Shown here: positions 43,686-53,423 of the stretch, in pieces
How positions within the stretch are numbered: the first letter of the stretch is position 1
Layout: every line of letters starts with the position of its first letter
NCBI GenBank assembly: GCA_004297825.1
Contig: SCSX01000015.1
Location: 115,115 to 179,114 of the forward strand
Length of the DNA: 64,000 nt
Direction of reading: 5' to 3'
From: Spirochaetota bacterium
GTDB taxonomy: Bacteria; Spirochaetota; UBA4802; UBA5368
The notes under the pieces: generated by a model
What the model saw: the letters and a program-made list of their open reading frames with translations, nothing else
Database searches by the model: none
What the model was told of the DNA's origin: nothing
Position numbers and translations under genes: made by a program

Positions 43686-44693
43686 TTAGACGCCATGATA
43701 CTCACGATACCAGGCGATGAATTTGGGTATTCCCTCTTCGACCGTCGTGCGGGGCGAATACCCGGTGTCCCTGGAGAGGTCATCGATGTCGGCATAGGTC
43801 TCCTTTACATCCCCGGGCTGCATCGGCTTGAAATTCAGGGCCGCCTTTTTCCCGAGCGATTTTTCGATGATCTCGATAAAGCGCATGAGCTCCGTCGGCT
43901 TGTTATTTCCGATATTATATATCCGGTAGGGGGCGGCCGCGGATCCGGGATCAGGGTTCTTGCCGGACCACGCGGGATCGGGAACCGGTTTCCGGGGTAT
44001 GACCCTGCAAATTCCGTCAATGATATCGTCGATATACGTGAAATCGCGCCGCATCTTGCCATTGTTGAACACGTCTATCGGGATTCCCTTGATAATCGAG
44101 CTCGTGAACGAATAATAGGCCATATCGGGCCTGCCCCAGGGGCCGTAAACCGTAAAGAAGCGAAGCCCGGTCGCCGGCAACCCAAATAGGTGGGCGTAAC
44201 TATGGGCCATGAGCTCGTTGGACTTTTTGGAGGCGGCATACAGTGATACGGGGTGGTCCACGTTATGGTGCACTGAAAACGGTATCTTCGTGTTGGCACC
44301 GTACACGGAGCTCGATGAAGCGAATACGAGGTGCTCTACACGGTAATGCCTGCAGCATTCGAGTATGTTCACGAAGCCCATTAGATTGCTTTCAACATAC
44401 GCCCGCGGATTCTCAAGGCTGTAGCGGACACCGGCCTGCGCGGCAAGGTGGACAACGTGGCTGAACGAAGCGTCCTTGAATACCCCCTCAACGGCGGCCG
44501 CGTCCGCAAGGTCCACCCGCTTCATTTCGAAATTCGCGTATGCGTCCAGGAGGAACGCGCGCGATTCCTTGAGGGAAACATCGTAATATGAATTAAAATT
44601 ATCGAGTCCCACGACCTCATGGCCCTCGTCGAGCAGCCTTTTCGCCGTGAAGTAGCCGATAAACCCCGCAGCACCCGTCACCAGTATTTTCAT
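43686..44693 (-). CDS. UDP-glucuronate 4-epimerase-like SDR
   Basis: 335 aa. N-terminal ILVTGAAGFIGYFTAKRLLDEGHEVVGLDNFNSYYD is the NAD motif with the residues typical of the UDP-glucuronate epimerase branch. Ser/Tyr/Lys sites are in FASSSSVYGANTKIPF and YAASKKSNELMAHSYAHLFG. RFFTVYGPWGRPDMA is also diagnostic. It would convert UDP-glucuronate to UDP-galacturonate. Encoded next to ugd, in the same orientation, with which it makes a two-step pathway for surface polysaccharide. Upstream DNA (44694-44800) may hold its promoter. Confidence 0.85.
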   Translation of the reverse strand: MKILVTGAAGFIGYFTAKRLLDEGHEVVGLDNFNSYYDVSLKESRAFLLDAYANFEMKRVDLADAAAVEGVFKDASFSHVVHLAAQAGVRYSLENPRAYVESNLMGFVNILECCRHYRVEHLVFASSSSVYGANTKIPFSVHHNVDHPVSLYAASKKSNELMAHSYAHLFGLPATGLRFFTVYGPWGRPDMAYYSFTSSIIKGIPIDVFNNGKMRRDFTYIDDIIDGICRVIPRKPVPDPAWSGKNPDPGSAAAPYRIYNIGNNKPTELMRFIEIIEKSLGKKAALNFKPMQPGDVKETYADIDDLSRDTGYSPRTTVEEGIPKFIAWYREYHGV

Positions 44694-45020
44694 TTGTCCC
44701 CCGGGAAATCACGGCCCGACCAGCACCCATTTTCCGGCCGGTCGTCCGAATCAGCACACTAGAAAACAAATCGTTTTTTTGCAATTAAAATTGCCGGCCG
44801 ACATCGTGATGGTCTCGTCCCCGCCCCGGTTATGCACATTTGCATAAATAGTGTCACTCGCGGGGCCCTTAAAATCAATAAGAATTTGCCGCCCTGTCGG
44901 CGTCGACGACTGCGCATCACACCAGCGCATATTTTCCCGACAGGCCGCATTTTTGCTTTACGGGACCCCCTTCCTGCCTATAATGATTGCACGTGCCGAA
45001 AATCGACGGGAGCCGTCGTC
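44694..45020. other. Divergent intergenic region with two palindromes
   Basis: 327 bases. A perfect GCAATT-AA-AATTGC (44781-44794) sits upstream of the epimerase, near a TTGCAA/TCTAGT candidate promoter on the minus strand; TTATGCA-CATT-TGCATAA (44830-44847) sits beside it, facing the plus-strand regulator. Both look like operator sites. No gene is apparent. Confidence 0.4.
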
Positions 45021-45968
45021 ATGTACAATATATTGATCGTAGATTTCACGTCCTACAGGAAGACCCTGGAGTCGCTGTTCGCATCGGCGGGGTACGCGAC
45101 ACGAAGCTGCGAATCGGCGTACGATGCCATGGCGCTTTTGAAGTCCGAGGACTTCGACCTCATCGTCACGGAAGTCGAGCTCCCGGGGGATAACGCGTTC
45201 GACCTGTACAATTATATCGGCACCTACTATCCTTACATCCCCACCATCATGATCACCGCTAAAAACATCGACGATTTTTTCGGGCGCATCTTCGAGGAGG
45301 GAATCGGCAATGTTTTACATAAACCGGTCAACGGCGAAGAGCTCCTCAGCCTCGCGGACAAGCTCATTACTAAGAAAAACATTTTCGGGATCAGCCATTA
45401 CCTCTCCCCGGCGGGCGGGGAGATCAGGAAGATCAGGATCACGGCCTCGGGGCAGATACAAAAGGCCATCGACCTCATCATCGCGCAGATCATCGAATGG
45501 GGATTCGTAATAACGAGCAAAGCGGTGCTGACTCTGATACTCAACGAAATGCTCATCAACGCCGTGTATCATTCCCACGGCTTCACGAAAGAGAAGGAAA
45601 AACGCGTTCCGGTCACGCTCGCGGAAGGGGATTTCGTCGATATATTTTTCGCGCGCGGGGAATCGCGGTACGGCATTTCCATTAACGATTACAAGGGAAA
45701 GCTTTCCAAGAAGAGAATACTGGACAGTTTGAACCGCGCAATCGAGCAGAACAACCTCATCCTCAGGGCCGCGGAGAGCGGCGAGGACGTGTCGAGCCTG
45801 GTTTCCGAAACGGGACGCGGGATGGACCTGGTACGCAAGCTCCTCGCGGAGTACTACTTCGTGATCAAGCGGGACGTGCGCACCGAGATCATTCTGCTCT
45901 TCGACCGCGAATTCGCGAGGACCGACGAGACAGGCTCCTCGCTGAAAATAATCGAAGACCTGGCCTGA
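45021..45968 (+). CDS. Degenerate receiver fused to GHKL ATPase
   Basis: 315 aa from ATG 45021. Receiver (1-115): LIVDFTSYRK has only one Asp of the acidic pair, and the phospho-acceptor position in DLIVTEVELPG is Glu51, not Asp. Thr79 and Lys101 (LHKPV) remain. The GHKL part (about 150-300) has an N-box in TLILNEMLINAVYHSHG and a G-box TGRGMDLVRKL. This is a receiver-anti-sigma kinase design with a locked, phosphomimetic receiver, predicted to be permanently active. Its STAS partner may be the one at 60099 or another elsewhere. The longer upstream frame is rejected as noncoding. Confidence 0.8.
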   Translation: MYNILIVDFTSYRKTLESLFASAGYATRSCESAYDAMALLKSEDFDLIVTEVELPGDNAFDLYNYIGTYYPYIPTIMITAKNIDDFFGRIFEEGIGNVLHKPVNGEELLSLADKLITKKNIFGISHYLSPAGGEIRKIRITASGQIQKAIDLIIAQIIEWGFVITSKAVLTLILNEMLINAVYHSHGFTKEKEKRVPVTLAEGDFVDIFFARGESRYGISINDYKGKLSKKRILDSLNRAIEQNNLILRAAESGEDVSSLVSETGRGMDLVRKLLAEYYFVIKRDVRTEIILLFDREFARTDETGSSLKIIEDLA

Positions 45969-45991
45969 TCGCGGCGCTAACCGGGAGGGGA

Positions 45992-46690
45992 TCAGCGCGG
46001 GGCGCGGGCGGAGAGCGCGTTCCGGATGAATTTCATGATCCCGGCGATCACGCGCTCATCGTCACCGAACGCGTCATCACCCACGAAAACCTTCAGGCGC
46101 TCCTTGTAATACTCCGAGGTATAGGAAAACTGCAATAGCACCACGATGTTGTCGATGCAAAGCGTCGCAACCCGGATGTCGAGGTCCGCATCGACCAGTC
46201 CCTGGGCCTTCGCCTCTTCTATCTGGCTGCGGTAGAAAACCGCCGAGATGTTCTCCATTTTCTGCGAAAGTTTGCGCGAGAGGTGCGCGAGCCCCTCGGT
46301 GGTGATGTCCTGGTACAGCTGTATGAGGGTGGGATGCGATTTCGAAAAATGAATCGCAAGCCGCATGACCTTTTCAAGCTTGTCGAACACGGTTCCCTCT
46401 TCCAGGTTGACGCTTGAGAGCGCTCCTTCGAGGAGCGAGTATGCGTCCTCGACGCAGGCGAGCAGGAGGTGCTCCTTGGTCGAAAAATAATTATACATCG
46501 ACCCGATGCTGATATTCGCCTTCTTCGCGATCACGTTGATATTGGCGCCGTTGAATCCCTTGTCGGCGAACTCGGCGGTGGCGATCTTCATGATGCGCTC
46601 GCGCTTCTTGTCGGGAATCTTATCGAATGTATCCTTATGATACTTGCGCGCAACGCCCGTTTCGTTTTCCCTGGTCCTGGTCTCTTTCAT
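45992..46690 (-). CDS. TetR-family transcriptional regulator
   Basis: 232 aa. N-terminal helix-turn-helix: RIMKIATAEFADKGFNGANINVIAKKANISIGSMYNYFSTKEHLLLA, written here as the family pattern near residues 35-80. The rest is the ligand-binding all-helical domain. It is 24 bases downstream of the polyprenyl synthase gene, whose stop-to-start order suggests cotranscription with it. It may repress its own unit. The effector cannot be read. Confidence 0.85.
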   Translation of the reverse strand: MKETRTRENETGVARKYHKDTFDKIPDKKRERIMKIATAEFADKGFNGANINVIAKKANISIGSMYNYFSTKEHLLLACVEDAYSLLEGALSSVNLEEGTVFDKLEKVMRLAIHFSKSHPTLIQLYQDITTEGLAHLSRKLSQKMENISAVFYRSQIEEAKAQGLVDADLDIRVATLCIDNIVVLLQFSYTSEYYKERLKVFVGDDAFGDDERVIAGIMKFIRNALSARAPR

Positions 46691-46714
46691 CGTAGTGTGC
46701 TTCCTTCCATCTGG

Positions 46715-47824
46715 TTATACCATGTGAACGTCCGCTATCCTTTCAATCAGGCCTTTGAATATCGCGCTCGATCTGTCGTCAATCCCGAGCCTGGCCAAAC
46801 CCTTCCCGGCCGATTGCGCGTTTTCGTGTATCATCGCGCGAACGTGGTCAAGCGCGCCGCTCTCGCGCATCAGTTCGCGCACCCGCCCGATATCGGCCGC
46901 CGTCTTTTTTCTCTTGAGGAAAAGCCGGATAAACCGGTCCCGCGCCTTTGCGTTCGCGGTCAGTATCGTGTGCGCAACGAGCGCGGTCATCTTTCCTTCA
47001 AGAATATCGGAATCGGCCGGTTTCCCCGTTTTTACCGAGTCCCCGAACACGCCCAGTATATCGTCCCTGAGCTGAAAGGCAAGTCCCATGGGCAACGCCG
47101 CGTCCCTGATCGCGCGAAGGACTTTCCGGTCACGCCCGCCCGTAAGCACATACCCCATCACCATCGGATAGTGTACCGTATAGTGCGCGGTTTTCAATAT
47201 GCTTATGTCAAGCGCCGCCCTGGCGCTCGCCTCAATGTCCGCCGGCATGGAATTGAGGCTGTCGTATATCTGCCCCCATGCCGTGCGCTCATAGGTGAGG
47301 CCGAAGTATTTCATGAGGGGGCCGATATTCTTTTCGCCGATATCCGCGCCGCTGATCATTTCGAGCGCGTTCGAAAAAAGGACGTCTCCCGCCACGAGCG
47401 CGACATCGGTTCCGATCAGGGGATTCGCGCTCGATTTTCCGTAGCGCTTCGCGCACGTCACATGGAGGGAATCCTTCCCCCGCCGTGAATCCGACTTGTC
47501 GATGATATCGTCCTGCACCAGGAGGAACGCGTGCATGAGCTCCAGCGCCGCGCCCACACCGATCACGCCACGCAGGGATTTCTTCCCCCGGGGGGAAAAT
47601 CCCAGGTACGACGCGAGCAGGATGAGCGGCCTGATTCTTTTCCCATCGCGCAGGCAGTACTCGCGAAGGTCGGCGTAAATCTCACGCATGAAATCCATGG
47701 ACGCGGAGGCGAGCTTTTCCCGGTAAAAATTCTCAATGCGCGCGTCCACCATGGGCGCATAGCGCCTCATGAATCGATCGAATTCACCGGTTAAAGCCTT
47801 TTTCTCTGCCGCGGTTTTCCTCAT
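46715..47824 (-). CDS. Polyprenyl diphosphate synthase
   Basis: 369 aa, longer than the usual 300-340. First Asp-rich motif is LLVQDDIIDKSDSRRG (DDIID, near 110), the second is FQLRDDILGVFGD (near 255), with a LMHAFLL helix before FARM and GKMTALV after SARM. It makes prenyl chains (quinone or undecaprenyl type) from IPP in the cytoplasm. The last 60 residues exceed the core and end in a helical tail. It precedes the TetR gene on the same strand. Chain length cannot be decided from sequence. Confidence 0.85.
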   Translation of the reverse strand: MRKTAAEKKALTGEFDRFMRRYAPMVDARIENFYREKLASASMDFMREIYADLREYCLRDGKRIRPLILLASYLGFSPRGKKSLRGVIGVGAALELMHAFLLVQDDIIDKSDSRRGKDSLHVTCAKRYGKSSANPLIGTDVALVAGDVLFSNALEMISGADIGEKNIGPLMKYFGLTYERTAWGQIYDSLNSMPADIEASARAALDISILKTAHYTVHYPMVMGYVLTGGRDRKVLRAIRDAALPMGLAFQLRDDILGVFGDSVKTGKPADSDILEGKMTALVAHTILTANAKARDRFIRLFLKRKKTAADIGRVRELMRESGALDHVRAMIHENAQSAGKGLARLGIDDRSSAIFKGLIERIADVHMV

Positions 47825-48071
47825 GCCAGTGCGTCTTGCCTGCCGATTTCAGCCGGCGCGAATATCCTGCGGCCGGATCGAATAAAGAAGCCTAGGTTTT
47901 GACCCGGGATGTGTCAATGACTTTTCTCGGGGGTACCGGGTGTCCGCATCCCCCCACTGTTTCCCGCCCGGGAATGAAACACTTGCAATTTTTCGCCGTC
48001 CGGCCGAGCATTGCGCACGCGGGGAAACTTATCGGTTTCCCGCGCATCATCGCTGTGAAGAGAGACCGCGG

Positions 48072-48833
48072 ATGCTGGCCAAGCGAATTATTCCATGCCT
48101 GGATGTCAAGGACGGGCGCGTCGTGAAAGGCGTCAATTTCATCAATTTCAAGGATGCGGGCGATCCCGTGGAAAACGGCAAGTTTTACGATGAGGAGGGG
48201 GCCGACGAGCTCGTCTTCCTCGATATTACCGCATCTTCCGATCGGAGGGCCATCATTCTCGATATGGTCAAGCACGTCGCGGAAACGGTGAACATTCCAT
48301 TTACGGTGGGCGGAGGCATCCGTACCGTCGAGGACGTGCGCATGATCCTTGAGAACGGGGCCGACAAGGTTTCCATTAATACCGCCGCGGTGCAGAACCC
48401 CATGATCATCCGCGAATCGGCGCTTCGATTCGGCTCCCAGTGCATACTCGTAGCCATCGACGCGAAGAAAAACGATCGCGGGGGATGGACGGTCTATCTG
48501 CACGGCGGCAGGACCCCCACGGAATTCGATGCGATCGAGTGGGCCATGAGGGCCTGCGACCTGGGCGCGGGAGAGATCCTGCTCACCAGCATGGACAGGG
48601 ACGGGACCAGGATCGGGTACGATATCGAGCTTACCAGCGCGATCGCGCGGGCCGTATCGATTCCGGTGATCGCCTCGGGCGGGGTCGGCACCATAGAACA
48701 CATGTACGAGGGACTGACCGCGGGAATGGCCGATGCGGTCCTTGCGGCGTCGATTTTCCATTTCAGGGAGATAACGATCCGCGAAGTTAAAACCTATCTC
48801 ACCGGCAGGGGAGTTCCGATGCGAATGGTCTGA
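48072..48833 (+). CDS. hisF: Imidazole glycerol phosphate synthase subunit HisF
   Basis: 253 aa, full-length TIM barrel. [23 protein letters not shown] gives the catalytic Asp11; [30 protein letters not shown] (Asp130 region), [12 protein letters not shown] and ASGGVG are present as the phosphate loops. It makes AICAR and IGP with HisH. hisH and other his genes are not neighbours here. ATG 48072 fits the family start; the preceding open sequence is unlike protein. Converges on 48838 with 4 bases between stops. Confidence 0.93.
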   Translation: MLAKRIIPCLDVKDGRVVKGVNFINFKDAGDPVENGKFYDEEGADELVFLDITASSDRRAIILDMVKHVAETVNIPFTVGGGIRTVEDVRMILENGADKVSINTAAVQNPMIIRESALRFGSQCILVAIDAKKNDRGGWTVYLHGGRTPTEFDAIEWAMRACDLGAGEILLTSMDRDGTRIGYDIELTSAIARAVSIPVIASGGVGTIEHMYEGLTAGMADAVLAASIFHFREITIREVKTYLTGRGVPMRMV

Positions 48834-48837
48834 CAGG

Positions 48838-49920
48838 CTATACGATCAACATCACCACTATTCCCAGGAGCAGCACCAGGGCCGCCACGAGGAGCATGAC
48901 CACCTTGAGATTCATCTTCGGCTCGTCGGACCGCGCCGCACCCTTCGCCATTTCATAGGCGGAATCCATGGCGACCCTGATGTTTTTCTCCTCTTCCAGT
49001 ATCTTCACGAATATCCCCTTGGCTATGATGCCGTACACGGTATATCCGACCGCCGGATCGAAGGTTATCGACTTCAGCCGCGCTATGACGGGTTTAAAAT
49101 TCCCTTCCTGGTACGCGTTGAGCGCCTGCGCCACCTGGACAGCCTTGGGCGAGCTATCGACGATGCTGACCTTGACCCTGTCGCCGGGCTGCAGCGTCGA
49201 AATCTCCTTGCCCTTGATGGGCGCGAGAATGAGCGAGGCCTTGAGGATCAGCTGAACGCCTTCGCGTCCCACTGCGATCCCGTCGCCGCCTGCGGTCTTT
49301 TCACCCTCGGCCGCGGCCTTCGGCTGTTCGGCCGGCCCCGGCTTCACCAATGCGGCGCTGTCCAGCTTTACGCTCGTAGTGGAGAAAAGCTCCATATCGA
49401 GCGAGGAAATCTGCTGGGCCTCCACACGCACGTCTATTCGCGACTGGTTCAGGATGTACTGGATCAGTTTCTGGAACGCGCGTTCGATCGCGATCGAATT
49501 ATTCCCTTCGAGATAGCGAAAGAGCTCGCGGGCGAACGTGAAGGTGAAGCTCTCGTAGAGTTTCACCTTGAGTGCGTTCCCCAGGTGTTCGTCGGGGACG
49601 CCGGCGGCGGTCGTTTCCTGCATTTCCTTTTCAAACACGCGCCAGTCCAGCGAGGGATCGAGCTGGTTCGTCGCATATGACGCTATCACGTAGGCGAACG
49701 GGTTCGCGATCTTGCTGTACACGTGATTGAAGAATATCAGCACCGCGCCGTGCATGGCCGACGACGTGTACACCGCCTTGATCGCGAAAAGATCCCGATA
49801 GGACCCCGCGACCATCTGGCGGGCCTTTTCAAGGTCCCCGCCCACGTAATGCAGGGCGATGTTGATCTTCCCCGTCTGTTCCGAAAGCGAGTTGAGCGCC
49901 GAGCTTAATTGTTCATCCAC
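48838..49920 (-). CDS. Tail-anchored membrane protein, unknown
   Basis: 360 aa. A long cytosolic part (1-335) ends in one C-terminal membrane helix (VVMLLVAALVLLLGIVVMLIV), so the protein is tail-anchored with little outside. It starts with coiled helices; residues about 170-220 are linker, and about 225-335 look like a beta-rich, TPR-flanked domain (SILAPIKGKEISTLQPGDRVKVSIVDSS). No named family recognised. It lies 9 bases downstream of the response regulator gene, likely cotranscribed. A role in response to that regulator is an inference. Confidence 0.6.
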   Translation of the reverse strand: MDEQLSSALNSLSEQTGKINIALHYVGGDLEKARQMVAGSYRDLFAIKAVYTSSAMHGAVLIFFNHVYSKIANPFAYVIASYATNQLDPSLDWRVFEKEMQETTAAGVPDEHLGNALKVKLYESFTFTFARELFRYLEGNNSIAIERAFQKLIQYILNQSRIDVRVEAQQISSLDMELFSTTSVKLDSAALVKPGPAEQPKAAAEGEKTAGGDGIAVGREGVQLILKASLILAPIKGKEISTLQPGDRVKVSIVDSSPKAVQVAQALNAYQEGNFKPVIARLKSITFDPAVGYTVYGIIAKGIFVKILEEEKNIRVAMDSAYEMAKGAARSDEPKMNLKVVMLLVAALVLLLGIVVMLIV

Positions 49921-49929
49921 TGTATTCGC

Positions 49930-50400
49930 CTACAACCGGTCCGAGGCTTGCTGGGATTTAAGCGCCTTGTCGAGTACCATTTTTATCCTCTCAAGTATTC
50001 TGCCGCGCTGGATTGGTTTCAGAATGAAATCAGCCGCTCCCATTTTTAAAAGATCCTGGATCACGTTTTTCGACGTATCATCGCTTATGAATACGATCCG
50101 GGCCCGCGGTTTTTTCTGCACGAGCTCGAAAAGCAGGGCGTATCCATCCAGTATGGGCATATCGAGATCGGTCGTGATGAGATCGAGGTCGCGGGAATAT
50201 TGCTCGTAGTGGTTAACCGCCTCCTGCCCGTTCGTGAAGGAGGCGACGACCTCGTAGCCTTCGCTTTCCAGTATCTGCACCAGCTGTTTTCTCTGGAAGT
50301 CCTTGTCCTCAACTACTATAACCCTGAAAGGCCTGCCGCTCGGCTTAATGCCGTCCGGCCGTTTCGCGTTTAAATTGGGAAAATCATGCTGACTTTTCAT
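49930..50400 (-). CDS. Single-domain response regulator
   Basis: 156 aa. An N-terminal extension of about 25 residues (MKSQHDFPNLNAKRPDG) precedes the receiver: VIVVEDKDFQRKQL, acceptor Asp in LDLITTDLDMPILDG (near 77), FISDDT with the switch residue, and FILKPIQRG. No output domain. The tail-anchored protein gene follows after 9 bases. The pair may be a small signalling unit; kinase partner unknown. Confidence 0.85.
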   Translation of the reverse strand: MKSQHDFPNLNAKRPDGIKPSGRPFRVIVVEDKDFQRKQLVQILESEGYEVVASFTNGQEAVNHYEQYSRDLDLITTDLDMPILDGYALLFELVQKKPRARIVFISDDTSKNVIQDLLKMGAADFILKPIQRGRILERIKMVLDKALKSQQASDRL

Positions 50401-50472
50401 CGTGCTCCCCTGTACCTGCAGAATCCCGAATACCTGGAATATAGCAAAAATATGCGTATTCGTCTCAACGGA

Positions 50473-51573
50473 TCATATCTCCACGATTTCGTACCCGCAT
50501 GTCCCCATGCCTATTTTTTCCGCGTACTGAAGCTGGTATTTCCAGTCTATATCGTAAAGTGCCTGGAGATTGTCCTTGGACGGGTCTTTGCCGGCGATCT
50601 TGGATCCCGGCATGGGCGCGGCCCTGTTTATTAGATCCGCGGACGCCATGTCGATCGCCACCGGGTCCGTCGAGGCGAGAATGCCCAGGTTGGGCACCAC
50701 CGGTGTATCGTTCCAGTAATAACAGTCGCATTGCGGCGATACGTTCATTATAAAATTGAAAAACATCCATTTGCCCGGCTTCGTATCGATCATGGCCTTG
50801 ACATATTCGCCCGATCGTTCATGCAGCGGCTTGAAATCCGTTTTCCAGAGCACCGGGACCGCCTCGTTGGGGCAGATAACGGTACATTCGCCGCAGCTTA
50901 TGCATGCGTCCTGATTGATCTCGGCCTTCTTGCGGGCATTGATAATGATGGCGTCAGAAGGGCACCTTCGCACGCAGGCATTGCACGCGGTGCACAGCGC
51001 CTCCTTCACCTTCGGCTTCATGTCGGAATGGAGCATCTGCTTCCCGGCCGGGGGCGCGCATCCCATCGCGAGGTTCTTGATCGCACCGCCGAAACCGTAG
51101 AGCTCGTGACCCTTTACATGGGAAACGACCACCACCGCATCGGCGTCATGTATGGCCGAGGCGATCTTTATGTCCTTGAAATATTTTCCCTTTGCGGGCA
51201 CGGTCCTGAAATCGTTTCCCCTGAGCCCGTCGGCGATGATGACGGGCGCTCCCGCGGTTTCCAGCAGGAAGCCGTTCATTGCCGCGTTCCTGAGGTGATC
51301 GAGCGCGTTGCTCCTGCTTCCCCGGTAGAGCGTGTTGCTGTCGGTCAGGAAAGGCCGTCCCCCCGCCCCCGTCACCATCTCCACGATAGTCTTGAGAACG
51401 GGCGCCGGTATAAACGCGAGGTTCCCGTATTCGCCAAAATGGGTCTTTATGGCGACAAAATCCTTTTCCTGCAGGCAAGCGCCAAACCCGGCCTTCAGGA
51501 ACAGTTTCCTGACCTTGCTGAAAACATTGTCCTTGCTGTTGCACCGGAAATCGGCGAAATACACCATGCTCAT
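50473..51573 (-). CDS. DUF362 family protein with 2[4Fe-4S] ferredoxin domain
   Basis: 366 aa. DUF362 features are spread over about 1-190 (VAIKTHFGEYGNLAFIPA, FLTDSNTLYRG, VVVVSHVKGHELYGFGGAIKNLAMG). A ferredoxin insert follows: CTACNACVRRCPSDAI and CISCGECTVICPNEAV (about 195-250), giving two [4Fe-4S] sites. The C-terminal part continues DUF362. DUF362 proteins act in cytoplasmic electron transfer of unknown role. A stand-alone gene with about 70 bases to the upstream regulator stop. Confidence 0.8.
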   Translation of the reverse strand: MSMVYFADFRCNSKDNVFSKVRKLFLKAGFGACLQEKDFVAIKTHFGEYGNLAFIPAPVLKTIVEMVTGAGGRPFLTDSNTLYRGSRSNALDHLRNAAMNGFLLETAGAPVIIADGLRGNDFRTVPAKGKYFKDIKIASAIHDADAVVVVSHVKGHELYGFGGAIKNLAMGCAPPAGKQMLHSDMKPKVKEALCTACNACVRRCPSDAIIINARKKAEINQDACISCGECTVICPNEAVPVLWKTDFKPLHERSGEYVKAMIDTKPGKWMFFNFIMNVSPQCDCYYWNDTPVVPNLGILASTDPVAIDMASADLINRAAPMPGSKIAGKDPSKDNLQALYDIDWKYQLQYAEKIGMGTCGYEIVEI

Positions 51574-51699
51574 TTAAGGTTCTTCCATTGTACAGGCGTT
51601 CTGGTCCCGCGTCGGTCTGTTTACCTCGGGGTATCCTATTGAATTATCATGTCAATACTTTACTGCAAAATCAATTATTTTTACTGACCGCAGCTAAAA

Positions 51700-53343
51700 A
51701 TGGGAAACCCCCGTGTCGATCAAAACATCCCCCGCTCCAAAAAAGTGCTTTATAAAATCCAAAGCCTGTGTGAGGATGTTGCGATCAACCGAATATATAG
51801 TAAATTCTTGCCGGAGTGCAGGAGCGGTAAATTGGAAGGCGCGATCGACACCCAGATAATTTTAAACCCCGTAGATTTCAAGGAAGCGATCAAGAACGGC
51901 GAAGACTGCTATGTCCAGTTCTCAAGGATGACGCTCGAGGTCGAAGAAAAGCTGATCAAGATGCTTCACCGGTTCCTCGAGATCCACGACATTTTGTACC
52001 TGAAGGACGTTCTCCTCACCGTTCTCAAGGAAGTCATCAATAATTCCATCAAGGCGAACGCCAAGAGGCTTTATTTCAAGCAGAAAGGCCTCGACATCAA
52101 GAACAGGGATCAGTATCGCTCCGGCATGGAGGATTTTAAGGAAACCGTCTTCGGAACCGAAGGCACTATCCTGGGCGAGCTCCATGACGCGAAGCTCATT
52201 GTGCGCGTATTCTTCAAGGCGCTTCCCGACGTCCTTCGCCTGAGTGTCATCAACAATATCCCCATACTCGACGAAGAGCTCAAGAAGGTCGAGGCCAGGC
52301 TTAAAAAGGCGTATTCATACGCCGATATAGCGGAAGCCTTCGACGATGTGCTCGATGATTCGGAGGGAGCGGGCCTTGGCCTCATCATGGCGCTCATGCT
52401 CTTCAAGAATGTCGGATTCCCCGAGGAATCGTTCACCATAGACACCGATGGGAAGCTCACCATAACGAAGATCGTCATCCCCAAGAAAGCCGACCAAACG
52501 GAATTTTCCACGCAGATCGCGAACGAAATCATGGAAGAGGTCGACAACATCCCCTCCTTCCCTGAAAATATCATGGAGATCCAGCGTCTCTGCGCCAATC
52601 CCGAGGCGAGCGTGCGCGACATTTCGGACAGCATCAAGCGCGACCCCGGGCTTATCACCGCGCTGCTCAAGCTGGCCAATTCCGCGGGCTATATCACCGC
52701 AAAGCGAATCGAAACCGTCGAGGAAGCCGTTATGATTATCGGTACCAAGGGCATCAACATGCTCCTGGTGGCCACCGGGGTCCAGAAAATCCTCGACGCC
52801 CGGTATAAAAAGTTCGAGACCATCTGGAAAAATTCGTCACGGACTGCCTTCTATTCCCAGCGGATCGCGATGCAGATGCGCAAGGCCAAGCTCGCCGAAT
52901 TCGCCTACCTCGCCGCGCTGCTTTCGGATATCGGCAAGATCGTGCTTCTCTCCATTCACCCCGACAAGATACAGCGCCTCTCGGACCTTGCGGGCATAAA
53001 GAATATGGGCGACTCCAATCTCCTCGAGGAAATATCCCTGGGGATAAGTCACAGCACGCTGGGCAGCCTCATCTGCAAGAAGTGGAAATTCAACGAGGCG
53101 CTCATCAAGGCCATAGAATTTCATCACCGCCCCCACATGGCCGCCGAGAAATACAAGGATATCGTCTATACGGTCTATCTCGCCTACACGTTTACCGAGA
53201 TCGAGACCCGCAACATGCGCTTCGAGATCGTCGACGAGGACGCGCTTGAATATTTTAATTTGACAAATAAAAAGGACTTTGAGCTACTGCATAAGATCCT
53301 CAAAGAGGCGTACGAGTCTTACACGAGCATGAAAAACCAGTAG
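51700..53343 (+). CDS. GHKL-type ATPase domain fused to HDOD domain
   Basis: 547 aa. Residues about 95-265 resemble a GHKL ATPase: an N-box in [22 protein letters not shown] (near 107-128) and a G-box in [20 protein letters not shown] (near 222-241). HDOD spans about 285-480 with [33 protein letters not shown], and [17 protein letters not shown], and FHHRP further on. HDOD proteins lack the HD catalytic pair here, as is normal. HDOD output domains usually sit with receivers or EAL, so this pairing is unusual. It is a single gene with an AT-rich upstream region. Confidence 0.75.
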   Translation: MGNPRVDQNIPRSKKVLYKIQSLCEDVAINRIYSKFLPECRSGKLEGAIDTQIILNPVDFKEAIKNGEDCYVQFSRMTLEVEEKLIKMLHRFLEIHDILYLKDVLLTVLKEVINNSIKANAKRLYFKQKGLDIKNRDQYRSGMEDFKETVFGTEGTILGELHDAKLIVRVFFKALPDVLRLSVINNIPILDEELKKVEARLKKAYSYADIAEAFDDVLDDSEGAGLGLIMALMLFKNVGFPEESFTIDTDGKLTITKIVIPKKADQTEFSTQIANEIMEEVDNIPSFPENIMEIQRLCANPEASVRDISDSIKRDPGLITALLKLANSAGYITAKRIETVEEAVMIIGTKGINMLLVATGVQKILDARYKKFETIWKNSSRTAFYSQRIAMQMRKAKLAEFAYLAALLSDIGKIVLLSIHPDKIQRLSDLAGIKNMGDSNLLEEISLGISHSTLGSLICKKWKFNEALIKAIEFHHRPHMAAEKYKDIVYTVYLAYTFTEIETRNMRFEIVDEDALEYFNLTNKKDFELLHKILKEAYESYTSMKNQ

Positions 53344-53352
53344 ATGAGCGTA

Positions 53353-53377
53353 CGCCCGGATTAAATCCGACCGGGCG
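53353..53377 (+). terminator. Hairpin after the HDOD gene
   Basis: CGCCCGG / CCGGGCG with an inner GGATT/AATCC pair lies 10 bases after the HDOD stop. No T-run follows, so it may be a weak terminator or an attenuator. Confidence 0.4.
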
Positions 53378-53423
53378 CCCTCCCGCCCGGCTCGAGGCGA
53401 CTCTCGGAAACAGGGTATCGAAC

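Noticed and set aside
47892..48761. Minus-strand frame of 289 codons opposite hisF
   Set aside because: hisF on the plus strand has all catalytic motifs, and the frame has no family likeness.
51700..52600. HDOD-gene N-terminus as an unrelated unknown domain
   Set aside because: The N-box ([11 protein letters not shown]) and G-box (EGAGLGL) fit GHKL better; kept as a domain call with moderate confidence.
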